Below, one piece after another: positions 27,301 to 42,035 of a DNA stretch of 64,000 nt (positions are counted from its first letter, which is position 1; the number at the start of each line of letters is the position of its first letter). Source of the stretch: Antitrichia curtipendula. Its lineage: Eukaryota > Streptophyta > Bryopsida > Hypnales > Leucodontaceae. The stretch covers positions 30,194,001 to 30,258,000 of the forward strand of contig OX579637.1 in NCBI GenBank assembly GCA_951230915.1, given 5' to 3'. The notes under the pieces are model-generated. The model searched no databases. It was not told the DNA's origin and saw only the letters and a list, made by a program, of their open reading frames with translations. The translations under genes were made by a program, and so were the position numbers.

Positions 27301-30300
27301 TTGATTTGGGAAGGCACTTGAACAAATTTGTCGAAGTTGCAAATATCTTCAAATATTTAAATCCATGAGCATGTTTCATTTCTGCGTAATTTTCATGCAT
27401 CTCCACGTGAATCAAAAAAAATATGGAATAAACTTGGGCCTGTACTTTAATGGCTCGCTACATCAAATGTCATGGAATTTGATTTGGGAATGCATTTGAA
27501 CAAACTTGTAGAAGTTGCAAATACCCCCAAGTATTTAAATCCATTAAAATAATTCATTTCTGCGTAATTTTCATGCATCTCCACGTGAATCAAAAAAAAT
27601 ATGGAATAAAACCGGGTCTGTAGTTTAATGGCTCGCTGCATCAAATGTCATGGAATTTGATTTGGGAAGGCACTTGAACAAAAATTTTGGAAGTTGCAAA
27701 TACCTTCAAATATTTAAATCCATGAGCATATTTCATTTCTGCGTAATTTTCATCCATCTACACGTGAATCAAAAAAAATATGGAATAAACTTGGGCCTGT
27801 AGTTTAATGGCTCCCTACATCAAATGTCATGGAATTTGATTTGGGAAGGCACTTGAACCAATTTGTAGAAGCTGCAAATACCCCCCAGTATTTTAATCCA
27901 TGAGAATATTTCATTTGTGCGTAATTTTCATACATCTCCACGTGAACCAAAAAAAATATGGAATAAAACCGGGTCTGTAGTTTAATGGCTCCCTACATCA
28001 AATGTCATGGAATTCGATTTGGAAAGGCACTTGAACAAATTTGTAGAAGTCGCAAATACCTTCAAATATTTAAATCCATGAGAATATTTCATTTCTGCGT
28101 AATTTTCATGCATCTCCACGTGAATAAAAAAAAATATGGAATAAAACCGGGTCTGTAGTTTAATGGCTCCCTACATCAAATGTCATGGAATGCGATTTGG
28201 AAAGGCACTTGAACAAATTTGTGGAAGTTGCAAATACCCTCAAGTATTTTATTCCATGAGATTATTTCATTTCTGCGTAATTTTCATACATCTCCACGAG
28301 AATCAAAAAAATATGGAATAAAGCCGGGTCTGTACTTTAATGGCTCTCTACATCAAATGTCATGGAATTCGATTTGGAAAGACACTTGAACAAACTTGTG
28401 GAAGCCGCAAATACCTTCAATTATTTAAATCCATGAGAATATTTCATTTCTGCGTCATTTTCATACACCTCCACGTGAATCAAAAAAATATGGAATAAAA
28501 CGGGTCTGTAGTTTAATGGCTCTCTACATCAAATGTCATGGAATTCGATTTGGGAAGACACTTGAACAAATTTGTGGAAGCTGCAAATACCTTCAAATAT
28601 TTAAATCCATGAGAATATTTCATTTCTGCGTAATTTTCATCCATCTCTACGTGAATCAAGAAAAATACGGAACAAACTTGGGCCTGTACTTTAATGGCTC
28701 CCTACATCAAATGTCATGAAATTTGATTTGGGAAGGCAATTGAACAAATTTGTAGAAGTTGCAAATACCCTCAGGATATTTAAGTCCATCAAAATATTTC
28801 ATTTCTGTGTAATTATCATGCATCTCCACGTGAATCAAAAAAAAATATAGAATAAACTTGGGCCTGTAGTTTAATGGCTCCCTACATCAAATGTCATGGA
28901 ATTCGATTTGGAAAGGCACTTGAACAAATTTGTAGAAGTTGCAAATACCCCCAAGTATTTAAATCCATGAGAATAATTCATTTGTGCGTAATTTTCATAC
29001 ATCTCCACACGAATCAAAAAAAATATGGAATAAACTTGGGCCTGTACTTTAATGGCTCCCTACATCAAATGTCAAGAAATTTGATTTCGAAAGGCAGTTG
29101 AACAAATTTGTAGAAGTTGCAAATACCCTCAAGTATTTAAATCCATGAGAATATTTCATTTCTGTGTAATAATCATGCATCTCCACGTGAATCAAAAAAA
29201 ATATGGAATAAACTTAGGCCTGTACTTTAATGGCTCCCTACATCAAATGTCATGGAATTCGATTTGGAAAGACACTTGAACAAATTTGTGGAAGTTGCAA
29301 ATACCTTCAAATATTTAAATCCATGAGAATATTTCATTTGTGCGTAATTTTCATCCATCTCTACGTGAATAAAAAAAAATACGGAATAAACTTGGGCCTG
29401 TACTTTAATGGCTCCCTACATCAAATGTCATGAAATTTGATTTGGGAAGGCAATTGAACAAATTTGTAGAAGTTGCAAATACCCTCAGGATATTTAAGTC
29501 CATCAAAATATTTCATTTCTGTGTAATTATCATGCATCTCCACGTGAATCAAAAAAAAATATAGAATAAACTTGGGCCTGTAGTTTAATGGCTCCCTACA
29601 TCAAATGTCATGGAATTCGATTTGGAAAGGCACTTGAACAAATTTGTAGAAGTTGCAAATACCCCCAAGTATTTAAATCCATGAGAATAATTCATTTGTG
29701 CGTAATTTTCATACATCTCCACACGAATCAAAAAAAATATGGAATAAACTTGGGCCTGTACTTTAATGGCTCCCTACATCAAATGTCAAGAAATTTGATT
29801 TCGAAAGGCAGTTGAACAAATTTGTAGAAGTTGCAAATACCCTCAAGTATTTAAATCCATGAAAATATTTCATTTCTGTGTAATAATCATGCATCTCCAC
29901 GTGAATCAAAAAAAATATGGAATAAACTTAGGCCTGTACTTTAATGGCTCCCTACATCAAATGTCATGGAATTCGATTTGGAAAGACACTTGAACAAATT
30001 TGTGGAAGTTGCAAATACCTTCAAATATTTAAATCCATGAGAATATTTCATTTGTGCGTAATTTTCATCCATCTCTACGTGAATAAAAAAAAATACGGAA
30101 TAAACTTGGGCCTGTACTTTAATGGCTCCCTACATCAAATGTCATGAAATTTGATTTGGGAAGGCAATTGAACAAATTTGTAGAAGTTGCAAATACCTTC
30201 AAATATTTAAATCCATGAGAATAATTCATTTCTGCGTAATTTTCATACATCTCCACATGAATAAATAAAAATATGGAATAAACTTGGACGTGTACATTAA

Positions 30301-31160
30301 TGGCTCCCTACATCAAATGTCAGGGAATTTGATTTGAGAAGGCACTTGAACGAATTTGTAGAAGTTGCAAATACCCCAAAGTACTTAAATCCATTAGAAT
30401 AATTCATTTCTGCGTAATTTTCATTCATCTCCACGTGAATCAAAAAAAATATGGAACAAACTTGGGCCTGTACTTTAATGGCTCCCTACATCAAATGTCA
30501 TGGAATTTGATTTGGGAAGGCACTTGAACGAATTTGTAGAAGTTGCAAATACCCCCCAGTATTTAAATCCATGAGATTAATTCAATTTGTGCGTAATTTT
30601 CATACATCTCCACGTGAATCAAGAAAAATATGGAATAAAACAGGGTGTGTAGTTTAATGGCTCCCTACATCAAATGTCATGGAATTTGATTTGGGAAGGC
30701 ACTTGAACAAATTTGTCGAAGTTGCAAATATCTTCAAATATTTAAATCCATGAGCATGTTTCATTTCTGCGTAATTTTCATGCATCTCCACGTGAATCAA
30801 AAAAAATATGGAATAAACTTGGGCCTGTACTTTAATGGCTCCCTACATCAAATGTCATGGAATTTGATTTGGGAATGCATTTGAACAAACTTGTAGAAGT
30901 TGCAAATACCCCCAAGTATTTAAATCCATTAAAATAATTCATTTCTGCGTAATTTTCATGCATCTCCACGTGAATCAAAAAAAATATGGAATAAAACCGG
31001 GTCTGTAGTTTAATGGCTCGCTGCATCAAATGTCATGGAATTTGATTTGGGAAGGCACTTGAACAAAAATTTTGGAAGTTGCAAATACCTTCAAATATTT
31101 AAATCCATGAGCATATTTCATTTCTGCGTAATTTTCATCCATCTACACGTGAATCAAAAA
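24340..31160 (+). repeat. Tandem 22-mer amplification (3,918 bp) with inner 714-bp 4-mers
   Basis: Equivalent monomer positions recur 3,918 bp apart (24,598/28,516; 24,956/28,874; 25,312/29,230; 25,670/29,588; 26,026/29,944). Inside each unit a 4-mer of 714 bp, marked by CCTCAGGATATTTAAGTCC and GTCAAGAAATTTGATTTCG, is itself doubled (24,956/25,670 and 28,874/29,588). Block A has that 4-mer once, at 2718. Right of the 4-mers the spacing falls to 3,385 bp (26,872/30,257), so the second unit lacks about three monomers. Confidence 0.85.
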
Positions 31161-34100
31161 AAATATGGAATAAACTTGGGCCTGTAGTTTAATGGCTCCC
31201 TACATCAAATGTCATGGAATTCGATTTGGAAAGGCACTTGAACAAATTTGTAGAAGTTGCAAATACCCCCAAGTATTTAAATCCATGAGAATAATTCATT
31301 TGTGCGTAATTTTCATACATCTCCACACGAATCAAAAAAAATATGGAATAAACTTGGGCCTGTACTTTAATGGCTCCCTACATCAAATGTCAAGAAATTT
31401 GATTTCGAAAGGCAGTTGAACAAATTTGTAGAAGTTGCAAATACCCTCAAGTATTTAAATCCATGAGAATATTTCATTTCTGTGTAATAATCATGCATCT
31501 CCACGTGAATCAAAAAAAATATGGAATAAACTTAGGCCTGTACTTTAATGGCTCCCTACATCAAATGTCATGGAATTCGATTTGGAAAGACACTTGAACA
31601 AATTTGTGGAAGTTGCAAATACCTTCAAATATTTAAATCCATGAGAATATTTCATTTGTGCGTAATTTTCATCCATCTCTACGTGAATAAAAAAAAATAC
31701 GGAATAAACTTGGGCCTGTACTTTAATGGCTCCCTACATCAAATGTCATGAAATTTGATTTGGGAAGGCAATTGAACAAATTTGTAGAAGTTGCAAATAC
31801 CTTCAAATATTTAAATCCATGAGAATATTTCATTTCTGTGTAATTTTCATGCATCTCCACGTAAATCAAAAAAAATATGGAATAAACTTAGGCCTGTACT
31901 TTAATGGCTCCCTACATCAAATGTCATGGAATTCGATTTGGAAAGACACTTGAACAAATTTGTGGAAGTTGCGAATACCTTCAAATATTTAAATCCATGA
32001 GAATATTTCATTTCTGCGTAATTTTCATCCATCTCTACGCGAATCAAAAAAAATACGGAATAAACTTGGGCCTGTACTTTAATGGCTCCCTACATCAAAT
32101 GTCATGAAATTTGATTTGGGAAGGCAATTGAACAAATTTGTAGAAGTTGCAAATACCTTCAAATATTTAAATCCATGAGAATAATTCATTTCTGCGTAAT
32201 TTTCATACATCTCCACATGAATAAATAGAAATATGGAATAAACTTGGACGTGTACATTAATGGTTCCCTACATCAAATGTCAGGGAATTTGATTTGAGAA
32301 GGCAGTTGAACGAATTTGTAGAAGTTGCAAATACCCCCAAGTACTTAAATCCATTAGAATAATTCATTTCTGCGTAATTTTCATGCATCTCCACGTGAAT
32401 CAAAAAAAATATGGAACAAACTTGGGCCTGTACTTTAATGGCTCCCTACATCAAATGTCATGGAATTTGATTTGGGAAGGCACTTGAACGAATTTGTAGA
32501 AGTTGCAAATACCCCCCAGTATTTAAATCCATGAGATTAATTCAATTTGTGCGTAATTTTCATACATCTCCACGTGAATCAAGAAAAATATGGAATAAAA
32601 CAGGGTGTGTAGTTTAATGGCTCCCTACATCAAATGTCATGGAATTTGATTTGGGAAGGCACTTGAACAAATTTGTCGAAGTTGCAAATATCTTCAAATA
32701 TTTAAATCCATGAGCATGTTTCATTTCTGCGTAATTTTCATGCATCTCCACGTGAATCGAAAAAAATTTGGAATAAACTTGGGCCTGTAGTTTAATGGCT
32801 CGCTACATCAAATGTCATGGAATTCGATTTGGGAATGCATTTGAACAAACTTGTAGAAGTTGCAAATACCCCCAAGTATTTAAATCCATTAAAATAATTC
32901 ATTTCTGCGTAATTTTCATGCATCTCCACGTGAATCAAAAAAAATATGGAATAAAACCGGGTCTGTAGTTTAATGGCTCGCTGCATCAAATGTCATGGAA
33001 TTTGATTTGGGAAGGCACTTGAACAAAAATTTTGGAAGTTGCAAATACCTTCAAATATTTAAATCCATGAGAATATTTCATTTCTGTGTAATTTTCATGC
33101 ATCTCCACGTAAATCAAAAAAAATATGGAATAAACTTGGGCCTGTAGTTTAATGGCTCCCTACATCAAATGTCATGGAATTCGATTTGGAAAGACACTTG
33201 AACAAATTTGTGGAAGTTGCGAATACCTTCAAATATTTATATCCATGAGAATATTTCATTTCTGCGTAATTTTCATCCATCTCTACGCGAATCAAAAAAA
33301 ATACGGAATAAACTTGGGCCTGTACTTTAATGGCTCCCTACATCAAATGTCATGAAATTTGATTTGGGAAGGCAATTGAACAAATTTGTAGAAGTTGCAA
33401 ATACCTTCAAATATTTAAATCCATGAGAATAATTCATTTCTGCGTAATTTTCATACATCTCCACATGAATAAATAAAAATATGGAATAAACTTGGACGTG
33501 TACATTAATGGCTCCCTACATCAAATGTCAGGGAATTTGATTTGAGAAGGCACTTGAACGAATTTGTAGAAGTTGCAAATACCCCCAAGTACTTAAATCC
33601 ATTAGAATAATTCATTTCTGCGTAATTTTCATGCATCTCCACGTGAATCAAAAAAAATATGGAACAAACTTGGGCCTGTACTTTAATGGCTCCCTACATC
33701 AAATGTCATGGAATTTGATTTGGGAAGGCACTTGAACGAATTTGTAGAAGTTGCAAATACCCCCCAGTATTTAAATCCATGAGATTAATTCAATTTGTGC
33801 GTAATTTTCATACATCTCCACGTGAATCAAGAAAAATATGGAATAAAACAGGGTGTGTAGTTTAATGGCTCCCTACATCAAATGTCATGGAATTTGATTT
33901 GGGAAGGCACTTGAACAAATTTGTCGAAGTTGCAAATATCTTCAAATATTTAAATCCATGAGCATGTTTCATTTCTGCGTAATTTTCATGCATCTCCACG
34001 TGAATCAAAAAAAATATGGAATAAACTTGGGCCTGTACTTTAATGGCTCGCTACATCAAATGTCATGGAATTTGATTTGGGAATGCATTTGAACAAACTT

Positions 34101-36973
34101 GTAGAAGTTGCAAATACCCCCAAGTATTTAAATCCATTAAAATAATTCATTTCTGCGTAATTTTCATGCATCTCCACGTGAATCAAAAAAAATATGGAAT
34201 AACACCGGGTCTGTAGTTTAATGGCTCGCTGCATCAAATGTCATGGAATTTGATTTGGGAAGGCACTTGAACAAAAATTTTGGAAGTTGCAAATACCTTC
34301 AAATATTTAAATCCATGAGCATATTTCATTTCTGCGTAATTTTCATCCATCTACACGTGAATCAAAAAAAATATGGAATAAACTTGGGCCTGTAGTTTAA
34401 TGGCTCCCTACATCAAATGTCATGGAATTTGATTTGGGAAGGCACTTGAACCAATTTGTAGAAGCTGCAAATACCCCCCAGTATTTTAATCCATGAGAAT
34501 ATTTCATTTGTGCGTAATTTTCATACATCTCCACGTGAACCAAAAAAAATATGGAATAAAACCGGGTCTGTAGTTTAATGGCTCCCTACATCAAATGTCA
34601 TGGAATTCGATTTGGGAAGGCACTTGAACAAATTTGTAGAAGTCGCAAATACCTTCAAATATTTAAATCCATGAGAATATTTCATTTCTGCGTAATTTTC
34701 ATGCATCTCCACGTGAACAAAAAAAAATATGGAATAAAACCGGGTCTGTAGTTTAATGGCTCCCTACATCAAATGTCATGGAATGCGATTTGGAAAGGCA
34801 CTTGAACAAATTTGTAGAAGTTGCAAATACCTTCAAATATTTAAATCCATGACAATAATTCATTTCTGCGTAATTTTCATGCATCTCCACGTGAATCAAA
34901 AAAAATATGGAATAAACTTGGGCCTGTACTTTAATGACTTCCTACATCAAATGTCATGGAATTTGATTTGGAAATGCACTTGAACAAAATTGTAGAAGTT
35001 GCAAATACCCCCAAGTATTTAAATCCATTAGAATAATTCATTTCTGCGTAATTTTCATGCATCTTCACGTGAATCAAAAACAATATGGAATAAACTTGGG
35101 CCTGTACTTTAATGGCTCCCTACATCAAATGTCATGGAATTTGATTTGGGAAGGCACTTGAACGAATTTGTAGAAGTTGCAAATACCCCCTAGTATTTAA
35201 ATCCATGAGATTAATTCAATTTGTGCGTAATTTTCATACATCTCCACGTGAATCAAAAAAAATATGGAAGAAAACAGGGTCTGTAGTTTAATGGATCCCT
35301 ACATCAAATGTCATGGAATTTGATTTGGGAAGGCACTTGAACGAATTTGTAGAAGTTGCAAATACCTTCAAATATTTAAATCCATGAGCATATTTCATTT
35401 TTGCGTAATTTTCATCCATCTACACGTGAATCAAAAAAAATATGGAATAAACTCGGGCCTGTACTTTAATGGCTCGCTACATCAAATGTCATGGAATTTG
35501 ATTTGGGAATGCATTTGAACAAACTTGTAGAAGTTGCAAATACCCCCAAGTATTTAAATCCATTAAAATAATTCATTTCTGCGTAATTTTCATGCATCTC
35601 CACGTGAATCAAAAAAAATATGGAATAAAACCGGGTCTGTAGTTTAATGGCTCGCTGCATCAAATGTCATGGAATTTGATTTGGGAAGGCACTTGAACAA
35701 AAATTTTGGAAGTTGCAAATACCTTCAAATATTTAAATCCATGAGCATATTTCATTTCTGCGTAATTTTCATCCATCTACACGTGAATCAAAAAAAATAT
35801 GGAATAAACTTGGGCCTGTAGTTTAATGGCTCCCTACATCAAATGTCATGGAATTTGATTTGGGAAGGCACTTGAACCAATTTGTAGAAGCTGCAAATAC
35901 CCCCCAGTATTTTAATCCATGAGAATAATTCATTTCTGCGTAATTTTCATGCATCTCCACGTGAACAAAAAAAAATATGGAATAAAACCGGGTCTGTAGT
36001 TTAATGGCTCCCTACATCAAATGTCATGGAATGCGATTTGGAAAGGCACTTGAACAAATTTGTAGAAGTTGCAAATACCTTCAAATATTTAAATCCATGA
36101 CAATAATTCATTTCTGCGTAATTTTCATGCATCTCCACGTGAATCAAAAAAAATATGGAATAAACTTGGGCCTGTACTTTAATGACTTCCTACATCAAAT
36201 GTCATGGAATTTGATTTGGAAATGCACTTGAACAAAATTGTAGAAGTTGCAAATACCCCCAAGTATTTAAATCCATTAGAATAATTCATTTCTGCGTAAT
36301 TTTCATGCATCTTCACGTGAATCAAAAACAATATGGAATAAACTTGGGCCTGTACTTTAATGGCTCCCTACATCAAATGTCATGGAATTTGATTTAGGAA
36401 GGCACTTGAACGAATTTGTAGAAGTTGCAAATACCCCCTAGTATTTAAATCCATGAGATTAATTCAATTTGTGCGTAATTTTCATACATCTCCACGTGAA
36501 TCAAAAAAAATATGGAAGAAAACAGGGTCTGTAGTTTAATGGATCCCTACATCAAATGTCATGGAATTTGATTTGGGAAGGCACTTGAACAAATTTGTCG
36601 AAGTTGCAAATACCTTCAAATATTTAAATCCATGAGCATATTTCATTTTTGCGTAATTTTCATCCATCTACACGTGAATCAAAAAAAATATGGAATAAAC
36701 TCGGGCCTGTACTTTAATGGCTCGCTACATCAAATGTCATGGAATTTGATTTGGGAATGCATTTGAACAAACTTGTAGAAGTTGCAAATACCCCCAAGTA
36801 TTTAAATCCATAAGAATAATTCATTTCTGCGTAATTTTCATGCATCTCCACGTGAATCAAAAAAAATATGGAATAAACTTGGGCCTGTACTTTAATGGCT
36901 CCCTACATCAAATGTCATGGAATTTGATTTGGGGAGGCACTTGAACATTTTTGTCGAAGTTGCAAATACCCCC
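30257..36973 (+). repeat. Successive 11-mer and 7-mer amplifications in A'
   Basis: The marker ATGAATAAAT(A/G)(A/G)AAATATGG recurs at 30,257, 32,217 and 33,465, gaps of 1,960 bp (11 monomers) and 1,248 bp (7 monomers). GAATGCGATTTGG recurs at about 34,782 and 36,030, again 1,248 bp. The GCTGCATC variant tracks the same series. The pattern fits repeated unequal exchange within one neighbourhood. Confidence 0.8.
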
Positions 36974-39840
36974 CAGTATTTTAATCCATGAGAATATTTC
37001 ATTTGTGCGTAATTTTCATACATCTCCACGTGAATCCAAAAAAATATGGAATAAAACCGGGTCTGTAGTTTAATGACTCCCTACATCAAATGTCATGGAC
37101 TTTGATTTGGGAAGGCACATGAACAAATTTATAGAAGTTGCAAATAACCTCAAATAATTAAATCTATGAGAATATTTCATTTCTGCGTAATTCTCATACA
37201 TCTCCACGTGAATCAAAAAAAATTTGGAATAAACTTGGGCCTGTAGTTTAATGGCTCCCTACATCAAATGTCATGGAATTCGATTTCGGAAGGTCTTGAA
37301 CAAATTTGTAGAAGTTGCAAATACCCTGAAGTATTTAAATCCATGAAAATATTTTATTTCTGTGTAATTTTCATGCATCTCCACGTGAATCAAAAAAAAT
37401 ATGCAATAAACTTGGGCCTGTACTTTAATGACTCCCTACATCAAATGTCATGGAATTTGATTTGAGGAGGCACTTGAACAAAATTGAAGAAGTTGCAAAT
37501 ACCCCCAAGTATTTAAATCCATGAGAATAATTCATTTCTGCGTAATTTTCATCCATCTCCACGTGAATTAAAAAAAATATGGAATAAACTTGGGCCTGTA
37601 CTTTAATGACTCCCTACATCAAATGTCATGGAATTTGATTTGGGGAGGCACTTGAACAAAATTAAAGAAGTTGCAAATACCTCCAAATATTTAAATCCAT
37701 GAGAATAATTCATTTGTGCGTAATTTTCATGCATCTCCACGTGAATCGAAAAAATGTGGAATAAAGTCGGGTCTGGAGTTTAATAGCTCCCTACATCAAA
37801 TGTCATGGAATTTGATTTGGAAAGGCACTTGAACAAATTTGTGGAAGTTGCAAATACCCTCAAATATTTAAATCCATGTGAATATTTCATTTGTGCGTAA
37901 TTTTCATCCATCTCCACGTGAATCAAAAAAAATATGGAATAAACTTGGGCCTGTACTTTAATGACTCCCTACATCAAATGTCATGGAACTTGATTTGGGA
38001 AGGCACTTGAACGAATTTGTAGAAGTTGCAAATACCCCCTAGTATTTAAATCCATGAGATTAATTCAATTTGTGCGTAATTTTCATACATCTCCACGTGA
38101 ATCAAAAAAAATATGGAATAAAACAGGGTCTGTAGTTTAATGGATCCCTACATCAAATGTCATGGAATTTGATTTGGAAATGCACTTGAACAAAATTGTA
38201 GAAGTTGCAAATACCCCCAAGTATTTAAATCCATTAGAATAATTCATTTCTGCGTAATTTTCATGCATCTTCACGTGAATCAAAAAAAATATGGAATAAA
38301 CTTGGGCCTGTACTTTAATGGCTCCCTACATCAAATGTCATGGAATTTGATTTGGGAATGCATTTGAACAAACTTGTAGAAGTTGCAAATACCCCCAAGT
38401 ATTTAAATCCATAAGAATAATTCATTTCTGCGTAATTTTCATGCATCTCCACGTGAATCAAAAAAAATATGGAATAAACTTGGGCCTGTACTTTAATGGC
38501 TCCCTACATCAAATGTCATGGAATTTGATTTGGGAAGGCACTTGAACGAATTTGTAGAAGTTGCAAATACCCCCCAGTATTTTAATCCATGAGAATATTT
38601 CATTTGCGCGTAATTTTCATACATCTCCACGTGAACCAAAAAATATATGGAATAAAACCGGGTCTGTAGTTTAATGGCTCCCTACATCAAATGTCATGGA
38701 ATTCGATTTGGAAAGGCACTTGAACAAATTTGTAGAAGTTGCAAATACCCCCAAGTATTTAAATCCATGAGAATAATTCATTTCTGCGTAATTTTTATGC
38801 ATCTCCACGTCAATCAAAAAAAATATGGAATAAACTTGGGCCTGTACTTTAATGACTTCCTACATCAAATGTCATGGAATTTGATTTGGGAAGGCACTTG
38901 AACGAATTTGTAGAAGTTGCAAATACCCCCCAGTATTTTAATCCATGAGAATATTTCATTTGTGCGTAATTTTCATACATCTCCACGTGAATCCAAAAAA
39001 ATATGGAATAAAACCGGGTCTGTAGTTTAATGACTCCCTACATCAAATGTCATGGACTTTGATTTGGGAAGGCACATGAACAAATTTATAGAAGTTGCAA
39101 ATAACCTCAAATAATTAAATTTATGAGAATATTTCATTTCTGCGTAATTCTCATACATCTCCACGTGAATCAAAAAAAATTTGGAATAAACTTGGGCCTG
39201 TAGTTTAATGGCTCGCTACATCAAATGTCATGGAATTCGATTTCGGAAGGTCTTGAACAAATTTGTAGAAGTTGCAAATACCCTGAAGTATTTAAATCCA
39301 TGAAAATATTTTATTTCTGTGTAATTTTCATGCATCTCCACGTGAATCAAAAAAAATATGCAATAAACTTGGGCCTGTACTTTTGTGACTCCCTACATCA
39401 AATGTCATGGAATTTGATTTGAGGAGGCACTTGAACGAATTTGCAGAAGTTGCAAATACCCCCAAGTATTTAAATCCATGAGAATAATTCATTTCTGCGT
39501 AATTTTCATCCATCTCCACGTGAATTAAAAAAAATATGGAATAAACTTGGGCCTGTACTTTAATGACTCCCTACATCAAATGTCATGGAATTTGATTTGG
39601 GGAGGCACTTGAACAAAATTAAAGAAGTTGCAAATACCTCCAAATATTTAAATCCATGAGAATAATTCATTTGTGCGTAATTTTCATGCATCTCCACGTG
39701 AATCGAAAAAATGTGGAATAAAGTCGGGTCTGGAGTTTAATAGCTCCCTACATCAAATGTCATGGAATTTGATTTGGAAAGGCACTTGAACAAATTTGTG
39801 GAAGTTGCAAATACCCTCAAATATTTAAATCCATGAGAAT
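36974..39840 (+). repeat. 11-mer duplication (1,957 bp)
   Basis: CACGTGAATCCAAAAAAATATGG, GGACTTTGATTTGGG, CGATTTCGGAAGGTCTTG and ATATGCAATAAACTTGG recur 1,957 bp apart (for example about 37,280 and 39,237). Copies match from 36,974-37,875 and 38,931-39,833, then diverge. The sequence after 37,875 resumes near 40,365. Confidence 0.75.
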
Positions 39841-42035
39841 ATTTCATTTGTGCGTAATCTTCATCCATCTCCACGTGAATCAAAAAAATGTGGAATAAAA
39901 CTAGGTTTGTAGTTTAATGGCTCCCTACATCAAATGTCAGGGAATTTGATTTGGAAAATCACTTGAACAAATTTGTGGAAGTTGCAAATACCTTCAAATA
40001 TTTAAATCCATGAGAATATTTTATTTGTGCGTAATTTTCATGCATCTCCACGTGAATCAAAGAAATTATGGAATAAACTTGGGTCTGTAGATTAATGGCA
40101 CCCTACATCAAATGTCATGGAATTTGATTTGGCAAGGCACTTGAACCAATTTGTCGAAGTTGCAAATACCTTCAAGTATTTAAATCCATGAGAATATTTT
40201 ATTTGTGCGTAATTTTCATGCATCTCCACGCGAATCAAAAAAATTATGGAATAAACTTGGGTATGTAGTTTAATGGCACTCTACATCAAATGTCATAGAA
40301 TTTGATTTGGCAAGGCACTTGAACCAATTTGTAGAAGTTGCAAATACCTTCAAGTATTTAAATCCATGTGAATATTTCATTTGTGCGTAATTTTCATCCA
40401 TCTCCACGTGAATCAAAAAAAATATGGAATAAACTTGGGCCTGTACTTTAATGACTCCCTACATCAAATGTCATGGAATTTGATTTGGGGAGGCACTTGA
40501 ACAAAATTGTGAAAAATGCAAATACCCTCAAATATTTTAATCCATGAGAATATTTCATTTGTGCGTAATTTTCATCCATCTCCGCGTGAATCAAAAAACA
40601 TATGGAATAAAGTCGGGTCTGGAGTTTATTGGCTCCCTACATCAAATGTCATGGAATTCGATTTGGAAAGGCACTTGAACAAATTTGTAGAAGTTGCAAA
40701 TACCTTCAAGTATTTAAATCCATGTGAATATTTCATTTGTGCGTAATTTTCATCCATCTCCACGTGAATCAAAAAAAATATGGAATAAAACGTTGTCTGT
40801 AGTTTAATGGCTCGCTACATCAAATGTCATGGAATTCGATTTGGAAAGGCACTTGAACTAATTCGTAGGAGTTGCAAATACCCTCAAGTATTTAAATCCA
40901 TTAGAATAATTCATTTCTGCGTAATTTTCAAGCATCTCCACGTGAATCAAAAAAAATATGGAATAAACTTGGGCCTGTACTTTAATGGCTCCCTACATCA
41001 AATGTCATGAAATTTGATTTGGGAAGGCACTTGAACGAATTTGTAGAAGTTGCAAATACCCCCAAGTATTTAAATCCATTAGAATAATTCATTTCTGCGT
41101 AATTTTCAAGCATCTCCACGTGAATCAAAAAAAATATGGAATAAACTTGGGCCTGTACTTTAATGGCTCCCTACATCAAATGTCATGGAATTTGATTTGG
41201 GAAGGCACTTGAACGAATTTGTAGAAGTTGCAAATACCTTCAAATATTTAAATCCATGAGATTAATTCAATTTGTGCGTAATTTTCATACATCTCCACGT
41301 GAATCAAAAAAAATATGGAATAAAACCGGGTCTGTAGTTTAATGGCTCCCTACATCAAATGTCATGGAATTCGATTTGGAAAGGCACTTGAACAAATTTG
41401 TGGAAGTTGCAAATACCTTCAAATATTTTAATCCATGAGAATATTTCATTTCTGCGTAATTTTCATGCATCTCCACGTGCATCAAAAAAAATATGGAATA
41501 AACTTGGGCCTGTAGTTTAATGACTCCCTACATCAAATGTCATGGAATGTGATTTGGGGAGGCACTTGAACAGAATTGAAGAAGTTGCAAATACCCCCAA
41601 GTATTTAAATCCATGAGAATAATTCATTTCTGCGTAATTTTCATGCATCTCCACGTGAATAAAAAAAAATATGGAATAAACTTGGGCCTGTACTTTAATG
41701 ACTCCCTACATCAAATGTCATGGAATGTGATTTGGGGAGGCACTTGAACAAAATTGAAGAAGTTGCAAATACCCTCAAGTATTTAAATCCATGAGAGTAA
41801 TTCATTTCTGCGTAATTTTCATCCATCTCCACGTGAATCGAAAAAATATGGAATAAAGTCGGGTCTGGAGGTTAATAGCTCCCTACATCAAATGTCATGG
41901 AATTTGATTTGGAAAGGCACTTGATCAAATTTGTGGAAGTTGCAAATACCCTCAAATATTTAAATCCATGAGAATATTTCATTTGTGCGTAATCTTCATC
42001 CATCTCCACGTGAATCAAAAAAATGTGGAATAAAA

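Larger units (their letters stand above)
23891..41545 (+). repeat. Satellite block A', amplified copy of A
   Basis: Near 23,890 the sequence changes from the end of B to sequence matching position about 1,650 of A. A' is about 17.7 kb against about 6.6 kb for A. The excess comes from stepwise tandem amplification: a 22-mer, 4-mers, 11-mers and 7-mers described separately. A single-base variant, GCTGCATC in place of GCTACATC, is found in A' (about 27,637, 31,022, 32,982, 34,230 and 35,656) but not at the matching place in A (about 4,685). That points to amplification after A and A' separated. Confidence 0.75.
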
